A stretch of DNA of 64,000 bases from Patagioenas fasciata (lineage: Eukaryota > Chordata > Aves > Columbiformes > Columbidae): positions 9,502,501-9,566,500 of the forward strand of contig NC_092520.1 in assembly GCF_037038585.1 (NCBI RefSeq). The letters run 5' to 3'. The notes beneath the pieces are model-generated. The model saw nothing but the letters and a program-made list of their open reading frames with translations. It had not been told where the DNA came from and searched no databases. Positions 11,934 to 25,275 of the stretch are shown piece after piece. The position numbers and the translations under genes were made by a program. How positions within the stretch are numbered: position 1 is the first letter of the stretch; each line of letters opens with the position of its first letter.

Positions 11934-12712
11934 AATCACAGAATCATAGAATGTCCTGAGTTGGAAGGGACTCACAAGGATCATCGAGTCCAACTCCTGT
12001 CCCTGCACAGGACAACCCCACAGTTCACACCGTGTGTCTGAGGACATTGTCCAGTCTCTTCTTGAACACTGTCAGGCTTGGGGCCGTGACACCTCCCTGG
12101 GGAACCTGTTCCAGTGTCCAGCACCCTCTGGGTGAAGAACCTTTTCCTAATGTCCAACCTGAACCTCCCCTGGCACATCTTCCTGCCATTCCCTCGGGTT
12201 CTGTCACTGGTCACTAAAGAGAAGAGCTCAGCCCTGCCCCTCCTCCTCCCCTTGTGAGGAAGCTGTAGCCGCCATGAGCTCTCCCCTCAGTCTCCTCCAG
12301 GTTGAACAAACCAAGTGACTTTAGCTGCTCCTCATTCAGCTTCCTCTCCAAACCCTTTACCAACTTCATAGCACTCTTCTGAACACCCTCCAGTAGCTTT
12401 ATCTCCTTTTTATGCTGTGTCTTCCAGACCTACACAGTGCTCCAGGTGAGGTCACTCCAGTGCAGAGCAGAACAGGACAATCCCCTCCCTGCCTGGCTGG
12501 CCATGCTGTGCTGGATGCATCAGGACACAGGTCCGTCTTGCCTGCCAGGGACACTGTTGGCTCATGTTCAAGTTGCCATCGACCAGAACCCCCAGATCCC
12601 TCTCTTTCCAGCATTTCATCCCCCAGTCTGTATGTACAGCCAAGGTTGCCATGTCCCAGGTGCAAAATCTAGCACTTGCTTTTGTTAAAATAAGATTGAA
12701 TGCAGTGAGGTG
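11934..12712 (-). mobile_element. CR1 LINE, 5'-truncated, inverted
   Basis: Begins on the plus strand with AATCACAGAATCATAGAATG, the reverse complement of a CR1 tail, and continues through about 780 bp of 3' UTR and ORF2 end. Remnants of the reverse transcriptase C-terminus are readable on the minus strand (for example EERDLGVLVDGNLNMSQQ-like near 12560-12620). The GAGTCCAACTCCTGTCCCTG 3' end marks a subfamily different from the other copies. Confidence 0.92.
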
Positions 12713-13829
12713 AAGGAAAATCTGAGTGTAGCTCAATTTCTGGATGAAATAGCAACTTTTCCATTAGCAGCATATCCACACTAATGAAGTCCTGTCCCAG
12801 TCCCCTGTTGTTCATTCCTGAACAAATGAGCAGAAGTTTCAATACATTTATAGCAGATTCATTGCTGCCCTTCAACTGAAGCAGCAGAAACTTCATATGG
12901 TGTAAGGGACAGGATGACAGAAATGGTAAATTTTTCTTCTATAGATAATAGAGTTTTGGGATTTTTGTCCCCAGTTTTGACACTGGTGCTTGTGAGGTAA
13001 AATTAACTACTCTTATTTGTATCATTGTGATTTCTTCTCATGAGAGAGTTCGTGAGTGGCAGGAAGATATTTTAGGCAGCAACCGGGTTCTCAGTGCCTA
13101 CATTTGATCTCACTATGCCGAGGTTATGTTGGAAAACAAACAAAAAGTGGTACTTCCTTTCAAGAAATACAAAGGAATGATCATTACTTTGGCTCATATT
13201 TCCATTTAACTCTTTCTGTCTCTCTTTCTTTTTCAAGAGCTAAAAATAAAGGAAATGATTTATTAATATCTCAAATCACACAATATCAGGTCTATTAAAA
13301 AACAACACTGGTGGGATCCAGAGATAAAAATGTTCAGCTGAAGAGATTGTAGCCATGCTTCCAAGTCTCTGAAGTAGTCTTCTAAGTGAAATAAACTGTT
13401 TCATTGTCACCAAGTCTGACATTGTGTCAGTTCTTCCCTTGTGTATCAAGTCCATATCCAGAAAAAAGATTAACTCAGCATGTTGTATGTAGTATTTTGT
13501 TCATCTAAGTGACTCAGTGTTTACTTGAAACAAGATAGTAGTGATAAGTCATATATATAACTATATATCTAGATATTTCTATATCTATGTATAGATATAT
13601 CTCCTACATGGATGTGCTCAGTGTAAACCTTAGTTTACATAGTGCACCTAGGTCTGAGGCTGAAGGAGGAATGATGCATGTTTTCCACCTTGAGTTTAGC
13701 AAGTATTATGACACAGTCACAGCATCCTTCTTTTCAAGTTGGGTTATTAAGGTCTGAGTAGGTGGATTGCTGTGTGAGGCTGAAAAACTAGCTGGGCTGT
13801 CAGGTTCAAAGAGCTTGGCTAAGGGCTTG
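12713..13829. other. Non-coding stretch
   Basis: No gene recognised. It contains an AT-dinucleotide-rich tract at 13548-13604. Confidence 0.4.
13548..13604. repeat. AT-rich low-complexity tract (ATATCT/ATAT)
   Basis: Imperfect TATATA and ATATCTAT repeats over about 55 bp, capable of hairpin or cruciform structure. Confidence 0.75.
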
Positions 13830-14610
13830 TACTCTTCCTGGAAACTGGTTACAAGTGGAGTAAGCCAGATATTTGTCCTGACAGGAATCTTTTTTTAGAA
13901 TTTCTATCAGTGACCTGGAGGAGAGGACAGATTGCACCTCACCAACTTTGTGGGTTACACTAAACTGTAGGAGGATCGGGGAAGAACAGTTGGTACACCT
14001 GAGGGCAGGGCTGCCATTCAAAAGGACCTGGACAGGCTGGAGGAATGGGTCGACAACAGCCTTATGACATTGAACAAAGATAGCTGCAAAGTCTTGCCCC
14101 TGGGAAGGAAGAATACGTTGCAGTGGTGCAGGCTGGGAAACAGCTCTGCTGAGAAGGTCCTGGGAGGTCCTCATAGACAACAACCCAAACATGAGCCAGT
14201 GATGTGCCCTGGCAGCAATGAAACTAGCAAGATACTGTGCTGTGCTAACAGGAGTGAAGCTAAAAGGGAACTGATCATTATTTCCTTCTACTGAGCACTT
14301 GTTACACATGGAATATTGTGATGTGACCAGGTTTTCGGTCCCCAGTAAAAGAAAAATATTTATAAACTTGAGCAAGTCCACTGGAGGGCCACCAAAATTG
14401 TCAGGGGCATTGGAGCACATGTCCTGTGAGGGGAGGCAAACAGGCTTGATCAGCCTAGAGAAGAGAAGGTTTGGGGACACACAATAGCAGCATCCCCATA
14501 GCTATGAGGAGGTCATCAGGAAGACAGAGCCAAACTCTTTGCAGTGATTCATGGTGGGAGGGCAAGAGACAGTGGACATCAGATGAAACAAGTGATGGAT
14601 GGTCTTTAAA
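13830..14610 (+). mobile_element. CR1 LINE, internal part, old and degenerate
   Basis: Matches the CR1 ORF2 region from the TATCAGTGACCTGGAGGAG block (about 13904) through TGGACAGGCTGGAGGAATGGGTC (about 14030) to a block near 14560. It lacks the 3' tail. Many indels and stops. A 224-codon open frame on the opposite strand (13806-14480) is antisense to this element, not a gene. Confidence 0.75.
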
Positions 14611-15565
14611 GAACAATCTGATGGAACATTATTTGCTTAACAAATTTTCAGGTTAGGGTATCCTGACATTTAGCACTTCCTTTTATCTTGAAATGAGATT
14701 CTCCTACTGTTGTAGGTCAATATTTCAGCCCAAGTGAGTTGTTGCTCATAACATTCAAGAGGTAGCACTTGAAGATGCAACTTTGACTGGATGCTTTTTC
14801 TTCTTTTTTATTGCTTTTTCTTCTTTTTTATTTTTTTTTCCCCAATAGTAACAAGCAAAAAAAAAAATTAATTACTCCAAGAAAAATATGTTTTTATATG
14901 AGTTTTGACAATATGGACAATCACATAAGTGTCAAATTGCCTTTGTCTTCTGGAACAGGGTAATTTAAAATTTCTAGTTTACCAGGTTGGATATTGTGTG
15001 CAAAAGTACAGACACACTCACAATATTAGCTTCAGCAAACGGTCAGCCACATGCATTGGATTTCTACCTATTGATTGTTTTCTGCTCAGCACTCGAGTTA
15101 ATTTTCCATGAGCACAGAAGTAAATTCTCAGAACACAGTTGGAACTTCTGATGACTTTTTGGTGTTATTTGTGTTTATTGTACAAATGCACTGGAAGATT
15201 GACTGTGCAAAGTACTCGGCATTCTGGTACTAGTCCATCAAAGCATGTAAGTACATCTCTAACTTCAACTTCAGACCTCAGCGCTTTGCTGAAGAAGGGC
15301 CAGAGAGGGTACTGTGTTGAAAATCCATCCCAAAGGGGTGCTTGCTCCGTAGCTAAACAAAAAATATAGTTTTTTCAACACCTCTCCTCTCCTCCCTTCC
15401 CTTTTCCAACTGCATTTTTAAATAAATAAGAAAATAAATAGTTAGCCATCCTTCTCCAGCTCTACAGCAAAGGCATTATGAGAAGCTTTCTCTGTGTGGA
15501 CTTAGATTAAGCACGCAACAGCATATGGAGTGGCTAATAATGGGATACACAGGCATGTGATAGTG
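14611..15565. other. Non-coding stretch
   Basis: No gene recognised. It contains a perfect 20-bp tandem duplication in a T-rich tract and AT-rich single-copy sequence. Confidence 0.4.
14792..14831. repeat. 20-bp direct tandem duplication, pyrimidine-rich
   Basis: Two perfect copies of TGCTTTTTCTTCTTTTTTAT, at 14792-14811 and 14812-14831, followed by a T run. Looks like replication slippage. Confidence 0.9.
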
Positions 15566-15692
15566 ATCATAGAATCACAGAAGCATAGATCATAGAATCA
15601 TGTAGAATAGTTTGGGTTGGAAGTGACCATCAAAGGTCATCTAGTCCAACCCCCTTTCAATGATCAGGGACATCTTCAACTAGATATTGCTG
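15566..15692 (-). mobile_element. CR1 LINE 3' end, inverted, short
   Basis: ATCATAGAATCACAGAAGCA followed by GGTTGGAAGTGACC and a CATCTAGTCCAACCCCC block. About 125 bp, severely 5'-truncated. Confidence 0.88.
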
Positions 15693-15923
15693 GGAACGTG
15701 ACTATTCATTGAATTTGTGCATCGTCTCATCCCAAGGGGTAACACTACTTTATGTGATGCCAGCAGCTATTTATTTTTAGTTCAAGTTTTTCTGATATAT
15801 CCCAACATTATAATTTTTTAAGTAAAAACTATAAGTGTTCATTTTTACACACCCAAATAAGCTTAGTCCATAACTGCATTAAAAGGCAAGCTTATAGTAG
15901 ATTTCCTCATACATATGTATTTA

Positions 15924-15983
15924 ATGATTGGACTCAATTATCTTGAGGGCCTCTTCCAACCAAAATAACTCTATGATTCTATA
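15924..15983 (+). mobile_element. CR1 LINE 3' terminal fragment
   Basis: Only about 60 bp: GATTGGACTCAATTATCTTG, CTTCCAACCAAAATAACT, then CTATGATTCTATAG. It lies 230 bp from an inverted copy, so the pair could fold. Confidence 0.85.
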
Positions 15984-16327
15984 GAAGTAAATAGATTATT
16001 ATAGATTATAACAGATTCTAGCCCTTGCACACAAGGACCTAATTTTTGTGCAGTGCAGATATATGTTGTTGAGTTGCAAAGAGCAGGACTACAAATGCTT
16101 CCTGAAGGCAGCACTTGAATGCAGCAGCCTTACCCTGGGAGCCAGCATTGCCAACACAATAATTCACAAATCCTCCTGTTTATTCTTACAATTTACAGCT
16201 AAACACCACTAGATGTCCTCTGCTGCCAACCCTGCTCTTATATATACAGCTGAGCTGTTGTCATACCCACACTTCACAGTTAGACTGCTTGCAATGAAAA
16301 ACACATCGCTACTGCTGGATTGTTACT
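15984..16327. other. Non-coding stretch
   Basis: Nothing recognised. Confidence 0.35.
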
Positions 16328-16693
16328 GTATGGAGAAGAGAAAGCTCTGGGGACACCTTGTTATGGCCTTTCAGTACTTAAATGGGGCCTTTAAGAAAGA
16401 TGGGGACAGACTTTCTAGCAGGGCCTGTTGCAATAGGACAAGGAGTGATGGTTTTAAACTAAAGGAGGGGAGATTCAGGCTGGATGTGAGGAAGAAATTT
16501 TTTACACTGAGGATGGTGAAACCCTGTCCCAGGTTGCCCAGAGAGGTGGTGGATGCACCATCCCTGGAGACATCCCAGGCCAGGCTGGACAGGGCTCTGA
16601 GCAACCTGATCTGGTGAAGATGTCCCTGCTCATGGCAGGGGTTGGACTGGATGAGCTTTGAAGCTCCCTTCCAACCCAAACTGTTCTGTGATT
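16328..16693 (+). mobile_element. CR1 LINE 3' fragment (CCCAAACTGTTCTGTG type)
   Basis: About 365 bp from the TGGAGAAGAGAAAGCTC block to the AACCCAAACTGTTCTGTGAT tail. Same subfamily as the copies at 39456 and 50996. Confidence 0.92.
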
Positions 16694-19600
16694 ACTTTTA
16701 CTTTGTTGACAAATGCTGTATGACAAGTGATAGAAAAGGTATGACTGCAGTATGTTCTGAACAGCTGTACAGAGGGACTGGAGGTTTTCAACTTTCCTTC
16801 TGTTATTCTACTTCGCCTTCCTACTTGCTTTGTCACCATCTCCTATTTGGGGACAGAAGAAATCAGTAGATGAAAGGTCTGAGATTTGGCTCTATAAAAA
16901 GGAGGACTGTCCAAGCTCCAGTTCTCAGAGAGCTCCTTATTCCTGAACATGACCATTCCATGCTGACTGACAGGTCTTGTCTCTATATCTGTAAAATTGT
17001 TTTGCAAACTGGAACTTGGATCAGAGCTAAATCAAGCCTGTTAACGAGATCATAATGGCCTTGTTGTTACATGTTGTTACATGAGTCTGTATGATAATGA
17101 TTTATAAAAATCACCTGCTTTATGATGGATGTCACAGGAGAGGATAGACACACAGTGTGAAAAGCTTTTATATGCATCTCAACAGAGAGGACAAGAAAGT
17201 TGTATGTGAACAGTCAGAGTCTTTGTGTTGATACAGAATAGAGTATCACAAATGGAAGCAATTTATTTTTTTTTTTCTCAAGTGAAAATAAGGTTTATTA
17301 TCTACAAAATTGTGTTACTTTTTCTAGGAATGCACATTGTGTGTGTCAGTTCGGGGACAGCTTGTGTCTTGTACCACTTGCTGGGGCATCACTTGAGGCT
17401 TTTACTGAAGAATGGAATTTGCATTTGACAATTGTTTTAGTTGCTAGAACTCTGAGCTCAGAGCACCATTAAAGAAGAGTTTCTCTGTATTATGACTTGT
17501 AAACATGTTATTTCAGGTGGAAGAAGGGAAAATCTTTTTGAAAAGCGAAACATCTCTTGCTAGCTCATTCAGGCATTGAATTATTTTTACATAAACTGGC
17601 AAAAGAAATTTCATTTATTTAAGGGAAGAGTCTATAATACAGAATTAATTATGAATCACTTGTGCTTTCACTTTGGCAAGAATAACCTTATTTTGCTTGA
17701 TGAAGCAAATGAAGTCTTATATAAAATCTTTTCCCCACCCACACGTGTTTATTATCCTAGTGAAAGGATTTGAAAATGAGATGTCTTATTTTATATAGCT
17801 TAGTGTCTTGAATGCTTGTTTATTCTTTACATTACATTTATTATTTGTCCTGTGCTTGTCCCTAAATAATCTTAATCTATTGTGCTAGACATTGGAAAAT
17901 ACCTGATGAAAAGGTATTGGTTTTGACCCAAAATCATTTGCCTCCTGGTCATGAATTCAGAAGCAGTTAGGGGGTGACCATTAACTTCTTCCAATTCAAC
18001 ACAGCATAAAATATCTTCTACAAGTCAAAATAAAAGCAGTTTTGCCCCAACATGGAAAATTTACTACTTGACAGTTGAGGGGCCGTTTTCTCATGCTTTG
18101 TCGTAGCTCTTTAAGTGCCTCCTTTGCCACCACTGCATGATACACACTGGGATTCTGTCTTAAGCTTTGATGCTGCATGTACATTTCCACTGTGAGAGAG
18201 TGCAGGTAATTAAAGTGAATAGACTGGGAAGTTAACCAAGCAGCACTTATGGGCTAAGAGATAAATCTGAATTATCCCAATGTCATTTTATAGTAATTTG
18301 TCTTTGCAGAAGGCGTAAATGTGCTGCAATGATGTACAGAACTGTGGAATAAAGGCTGGAATTTCTTGATCCTCCTTTCCACATAATACCTAGTTCTTGT
18401 AGATTCCCATGATATTGTGCTGTTTTTCCTCTTATTCCAACATTGACCATGTAGTTCTGATACTGGCAATGACTTATCTGTTTATGCCAATGCCTAATAT
18501 TATAACTAATTGTGGAGTCTCACTTTACATCTGGATTTTTCAAGACAGTTTTTTCTTCTTCTTTTTCAAGAATTCATATAATCTCACTAAAATCAGTGAT
18601 GTTGCGTTCCCTTGTATTTGTACTACCATAATCTTTGTTACCTCCAGTAAAAGCAGGAGGAGAAGAGCCTGGCTCATTACAGACATGTTCCTCCAGACAC
18701 AGAATAGATGTACAAACAAACTGCAGTGACTAGTTATGCGTTTGGGCTTGGCAGCTGGTCTCATCCACCTCACAGTTTCCTCCATGAAGCTGCTTAACCT
18801 TCCAGGTAAAATACAGTTTGGAATCTTGCATGTCCATCAGCAACTAATAAAATCAGTAGTATCAGCTGATTGATCTTCTGTAGCTCAAAAAGAGACAGAA
18901 AGGAGGTGTCTACAGCAACATCAAGACTAGCTACATCAGAGAAAAGTCCACGGGAACACTGGTCTCTGGTTTGTCTTCTTCAAGACCTCAGAATGAAAAT
19001 GCTGGCCATGACTCTATGAACCCCCTGAGGAGTTTATGTGCTGAGTGGCTGCCCTACAGAGACCAGAGTTGAGGGTTTCTTTCTTGTTGTTCCCCATCAT
19101 ACAGGCTGAGTCTTGTTCTGCAAATATCGGACTTAAGAAATACCAATCTAACAATAAGAAATCACGAAGATAATTTCTTATTTATTTTGGCTGAATGCTT
19201 TGAAGAGAAGAGGAAGCATTGAGGGGTCCTTCAAGGACTTGTGCAGATTTTCAATCAGCTACATCACCATTATTATGTCTACTGTGTAGCAGAACTTGGA
19301 CTAAATGCCTCAGAAGAAAGCAAAATGTGTCCTGGCAGGACCTCTTGTTTCAGAGGTTTCTCCAAAGAGACCAATTCAAACTATGACCCCTGCAGATTAG
19401 TGTCATAGAGCCTGATGCAGTGTGCCTTACGCAGGAAGCTAAATGCAAGGTTTTCCAGAGAAAAACCTGCAAAAACCAGTGATCTAAATTCTTGTCATAA
19501 GAGTCATGAGCAAAGAGGCTGAGCAGATTTGTCATTAAATCTGTCATTAAAGCTTTCTGTGCAAACACACTACACAGAGTTGCAGACCTACTACTGATTT

Positions 19601-22600
19601 TTTTAACCCCATCCTTCCCCTCTTGAAAAGGAACCATGAAACTGTGTAATCAACTTGCCACCTGATCTCTGACTTAATTGCTTCTTGGTTATCTATCCAG
19701 AGTCCTCAGTGTAGACCTCCTTTTCTCAAAGAGTTCAGCATCTTCAGGCGAGTTAAGAGGCAACCAACCTCAACATGTCACATTAGCTCATTTAGCTTTT
19801 ACAAAGCCTGGTCAACAAATACTGATGGGGCAGGAGATTTCAGACAATCATTGCCAGTCTGGCACCACCACTGGCTGCAACATTTCTCTCTGCCTTCATT
19901 GCCTTATAATTAAACCCACTGTGGTATAGAAAGCACTTGTAGTCCTGATCAATCGCATATTGAATTCAGTTTCATTCTTTCCTTAGATTTTAATGAAGGT
20001 CATATCAGGTCTTGACAACATAAATATTCAACTTTCCAGGCTGTTTCAAGCTCTCATGAGGGTTTGGGTTTTTTGGTTTTGTTTACCACTACAAAACTTA
20101 ATCTGCTTGAGAACATCTGAAAAGTGAATATTGCCAAGTACAAAAGAAATAATTAATGTTAACTAGTAAATTCTCTGACAGCGCTAGTCTGAATAATACA
20201 CTAATTGGAATTATTGTATTCTTTTGCCATATGCCTTCCTGCCTCAAAAAACTAAGTTAGGAAAAAAGTTTCCTTAAGGTTTGTCTAAGCTGCCACTTAC
20301 ATTCCCTTTTTCTCTAATCAGTGATCGCATATTAGATAAAGCTCATCCCCATGCCAACCCACTTAGAAAGGTCTTGGACAGGAAATACAGCTAGTAGGGG
20401 ACAGAAGTTCATGAGAAAGAGTTTCCAACATTTTTCCAGCTGACAGGAAACTACAGTTACCGCAAAGGATTTCTTGACATTTTCACTCCAAAACATGGGT
20501 CAATAGTCAGACATTCAGCTCATGACTCAGGCATGAAAAATGTAAAACATCTGCCTCAAATCTATGCTATGAACATGCAATGGAGAGTTTCATTGACCTT
20601 AACCTAAAGGCTCATTGGATTCTCTTTTAGAGACGATGAGTTTTCTTTGAAGAACAACCATGTAGGAACATTCTGCAGTGTTCTAGTTGTGAGGACTGAA
20701 GCAGTGAAATGCCTTCCCTCAGTCAATAGCAAACGGAGGAATAGAAGTATATAGCACTATCCTGCACTATTCAAAAATAGAAAAATAGTCTTGCATTAGG
20801 GCTTACTTTCTTCATTTTCTTGAAGTTTTGAATAGCTAATGACAATGTAATAGTAACAACAACAGCAATTTTATGGGAACTGAAGCTAGCAGGAAGTCTT
20901 ACCACTTACCTGGTAGATGTTTACTTTACTTACAATCACTGTAATAAAAACCTAGTTCACAAACATTTCACAGGACAGATGTTTTTTATAAAACCTGCTT
21001 CAAGTGATGAAATATTTATCTTTGTTTTGCAAATAGAAGAATAAATGGTATGCCTGGAAAAAAAAAAAGCAACATTAGCTGTGCTAGGGATTGGATGCAA
21101 TTCTCTTCACAGTCCAACATCTGCATAGAAATAGATTCATGAACTAGTGATAGATCCTTTAACACATCCTCACTCTTGAAAAATCTTTTACGTAGAAGAC
21201 AGTCTGAAATGCAGAAATGAACTTGGAGTCACAGACCAATCAGTGGCAACATCAGAACTAGACCTCAGAATATAGATAATCACAGAAGTCCATACAGATG
21301 GATACAGATCTGGCGCAGCAGAACCACATCCATCTTGTTGATGTTTGACTAGCTGAGAACATAGCAAGACAAGCCCACATCTGCCTGCATAGACATATCC
21401 ATAAATTCCAGCCTCGTGCCTAATTCTCTCACTCACTGCTTCACCAAGAGTGACGCAGAAGCAAGTCACTGCTGTCGCTCCTCGCCATCACACTGTCACC
21501 AAGCAAAGGAACCTACAGAACTGTGAATCTGAGGCACCTGGAGGACCACCTTGAAAAAACACCTGTAAAATCTGTCTGTCTGTGGTCAGTTACTCTTTCT
21601 ATTTCTTTTTGTAGCCGTGCAGCATAGGGAGAGACAGCTGTAGTGGGTACTGGGATAGCTGCTGATGTATTATTTCATGTATAATCAACTAGCTTTTTGA
21701 TAATGGATTCTCAATTACTGGAAGAAATACTCATAAAATGCTCTAGGTGGTTCATTTTAGGCCATAACCATCCTGTGAGCCTTTCTTTACGTGGCATGGC
21801 TTTCTTTTGAATTTCATGGTCTTTGGCTTATCTCTTCAAGAAAATTGATCTCTTCTCCCTCTCTTCTGTAACCCATTAAAACCTTTTTCACAGGGAGGGC
21901 TTTTCAATGGCTTTCCCAGTCCTGGCGATAGTAATGCCTTTCTTACATTAGTGACCCTTAATTTCCTTCAAAAATCAGAGCAGAGTTGGTCTGCAGGGGG
22001 AAAAGAGCTCACTCAGCACCAGGCTCTGCACTGGTTACAAGACAGTATTTAATGCAAATATAATCATAAATAAGACAGACTCAGGAAGTCAGTTTAAATG
22101 TGTATATTGTTCGAGAAGAAAATATTCCCATGGGAACCAGTGCATCGGCTGCTTCCAGCCTGATGGGGAAACATAATTTGGATGGGAACAGGTGGAATTC
22201 TTCCCAGGGTGTGAGTCATTTTTTCTCTGGCTCCCCTTACAGACTTTGGTACAGATCCTAATGCAACACACACTATTCTTTTTAGTTCTTTGTTTTGCTC
22301 TAAATCCAATCAAATGGGCAACATGCAGGATGACTAAGCTGGAGGACAGGGCTGTATTTTTCAAGGTTGTTTCTTTTGGCTGAAAATGGATTATCTTGGT
22401 TTTGTCTCTTTGCTCAAATAAAATACAGATGGATAACTTGGGCTGCAGATAAGATTTTTTCCTCCAGAGAAAAAGCATTATTTCATACCTCTATCCTTCA
22501 TTAGTGTTGTTCCTACAGACTGGGAGAAGGACCAAGGAAAGATAAAGTAAAAAAACAGTATTATTCAATCTTTCCTGAGTAGTCAAAATTTGAAGAAAAC

Positions 22601-23599
22601 ATGAAAATTGTAATAGGATCTGAATTCACTAAACATCAGTAGTGTCTACATGTGATTTTTCATTTCAGGTGAATTCTGGGTCCTGGACAGACCAACAAAT
22701 CCTGCATGGAGAAAAGCGTTAAAAAACTATCACGCTCCTTTTTGTCTCCTCTCTATTTCCCTAATATTCTTTCTGCCAAGTCTCCATAATTACAGAACCT
22801 GGGAAAAATATAGATGCTATAGCACTGTACAGATAAGATTTAATTAAGAATATCCAACACATTAAGACAGCCTGGCCACTAAAGCCAGTGGTGTCCTGTT
22901 GAATAGCTTGAGTTTAGCCCTGTAAGAACCTTGTCTCTTTATTGGTTTTTCATACTTGGATTTTTTTCCCAGGCAAGAGAAGCAGCACACATCAGATGTT
23001 CAAGTACTTCTGTGATAAACATAAGGTGGAGAGCTACAGCATGAAGCTCCTCATGCTTGTGGCTTCTGCATCTTGCTGCTGCTGGCTCCCTCCTTCCTTC
23101 AATAGAACAAAAACCCTGAGTCTTCCTATGAAATCAATTTTCTCCAGGGTTTGAAGGGAAGTGGTGTGTGAACGGTGAAAGCTGAGAGTGTTTATAACGT
23201 GAAGTTCCTTCATTCTTCTCTGGTGTGGAGGAGCAGGGAGCATTGGTAACTAGCCCACCTCTTGCTGGATTCTCCAAGAGCTGAGTTGGTGTTGATAAGG
23301 AGTCTCTCTTGACTGTGTGTTTTTCACAGAAATGATCATCACATGAGGAAGGAATTCTCATCTGTGTTTTGTGTCATCTAGAGCACAGAGCGTTGGGGCT
23401 TTTGTTACAGTCAAGGTTCCCCTCTGCTTCCGAAGGTGTTTGTTTTGCCTGGATGAAAGATTGGGAACATTTGTGAACTGTGAGTGTTTTCACACAGGGC
23501 AGGAAAAACACATTCTGGCCAGTCTCAAATTTACCCCATGGTTAGAGGTGAACTCTGGCTCAAAAAATCCTCTAGTTTGCAAACATCAAGAATGGAGAA
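16694..23599. other. Long non-coding stretch, AT-rich
   Basis: About 6.9 kb without a gene, CR1 or other repeat I can name. Open frames are short and lack splice context. Homopolymer T runs occur near 17265 and 18545. A conservation track would be needed to see regulatory elements. Confidence 0.4.
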
Positions 23600-23765
23600 A
23601 ACAAGCTCTTTTGTCCCAGTTTTATAGGTGACAGACAGGTACAGATTTTGAAAAACTTACCTAAGCTGACACGTCTGTGCAGCATTTTGTAGGCTACCAG
23701 GGACTTTCCATGGAGCGTAACATGGATGCTCCTGTGACAGTCAGAATTTGAACCTAAATCTCCAG
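23600..23765 (-). repeat. Possible MIR-like SINE relic
   Basis: In order: CCCAGTTTTATAGGTGACAG, AAAAACTTACCTAAGCTGACAC, and CAGAATTTGAACCTAAATCTCC. This is the pattern of the MIR reverse complement (CCCATTTTACAGATGAGG, AACTTGCCCAAGGTCACAC, GGGATTTGAACCCAGGTCTCC), diverged and interrupted. Confidence 0.4.
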
Positions 23766-24831
23766 TGCATTCCCATACAAGCATCCTTCACATTGTTATG
23801 GATAGCATGATTAGATGTATGCATCATGAGCTATATTTGAAGTTGGGTGGTAAAAGAATTTTTACCCAACTTACAAAAAAGTTGACAGTGTCACCAATGC
23901 TCAGGATGAAACCAACACCTTCAGAGGTATCACTGAGATAGATAAATAAAAGCAGTTGCCATCAAAATCCTTGAACTCCCTGGGTCTTTCACTGTGTATG
24001 CGGGAAATCTTTCTTCTCTATTTCAAAAATACATGGTGGAAATATGTATTTATGTGTATACATTTGTATATATAAACATAAGGCTTCTTCTGAACACAGC
24101 TGGAGTTACAGTTGCAGGGATGCTTATATCTAAACTTATGACTGTTTTGGCAAAGAATGTCATCTATGGATACAAATGCTACGTCTGAACTTTTTTCCAG
24201 AATAAGTGTATAGACAGATAAATCTCTGGTGAAACTCCCCTGAAATTGCAGATTAAATCCTGTCTCATGTTCTTCCTTGTTAACTGCTTCTTTCCAACAG
24301 TCTTGGCTTCTAAAGTCTGAGAGACAGAAAAACCTGCTATACTGAGTGCTGCCTGAGCTTCTAGACTGCAATGATTATATAAAAGCTGACATTAGAGGGA
24401 TTTGCTCTGACAAAAACACATCTCAAACTGGGTTGGGTGGTCCCTGTGTCCTTCGTGTGACTTTCTCAGGAGCACTGTGGAAAATCTCACAGATAAGATA
24501 GCAATACAACTAGCTAAACAAAAACATAGTTATGATGGAAGCTACAAACCCTCTCAAAGGCTCTGATTTTACTTTCTACTGCAACCAGTTGTCCAGCACA
24601 ACTGCCTGGAAAGGAGGTTTCTGTCCAGTCTGCTCTATGGTCGTGGTTGTCATAGGGCAACTGGGATCTTTGGGTAATTAAGAGATTACCCATACACATC
24701 GGGTTCTTGTGTAAAATCTCTGCCTGCCTTCCTTCTCACCTGCCTCTGTCCTTCAGTTCTGACTTCAGATGTCCCATTCAACGGGTCTTCTCTCTTGAGA
24801 AGCTCCCGAGAACTACATACTTCTCAAGCCT
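23766..24831. other. Non-coding stretch
   Basis: No gene recognised. Contains the hairpin at 23840-23872. Confidence 0.4.
23840..23872. repeat. Imperfect hairpin palindrome
   Basis: AAGTTGGGT at the left pairs with ACCCAACTT at the right, and the TAAAAG/TTTTTA interior extends the pairing. No gene context. Confidence 0.7.
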
Positions 24832-25275
24832 TCACAGAATCACAGAATCACAGAATGTTGGGGACTGGAAGGGACCTCAAAAGCTCATCCAGTCCAATCC
24901 CCCTGCCGGAGCAGGAACACCCAGATGAGGTTACACAGGAAGGTGTTCAGGCGGGTTTTGAATGTCTGCAGAGTAGGAGACTCCACAACCTCCCTGGGCA
25001 GCCTGGGCCAGGCTCTGTCACCCTTACTGAGCTGAAGTTTCTTCTCAAATTTAAGTGGAACCTTTTTTGTTCCAGTTTGAACCCATTGCCCCTTGTCCTA
25101 TCATTGTTTGTCACCGAGAAGAGCCTGGCTCCATCCTCATGACACAAACTCTTTACGTATTTATAAGCATTAATGAGGTCACCCCTCAGTCTCCTCTTCT
25201 CCAAACTAAACAGCCCCAGCTCCCTCAGCCTTTCCTCATTAGGGAGATGCTCCACTCCATCATCTTAGTTGCCTT
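24832..25275 (-). mobile_element. CR1 LINE, inverted (CCTGACATTCTGTG type)
   Basis: Starts with three reversed tail units (TCACAGAATCACAGAATCAC), then GGGACCTCAAAAGCTCATCC and about 440 bp of 3' UTR and ORF2 end. Reverse transcriptase C-terminal remnants read on the minus strand near 25150-25255. Same subfamily as the copies at 42070, 57585 and 58971. Confidence 0.92.

Noticed and set aside
13806-14480. 224-codon minus-strand open frame
   Set aside because: Antisense to a degenerate CR1 body.
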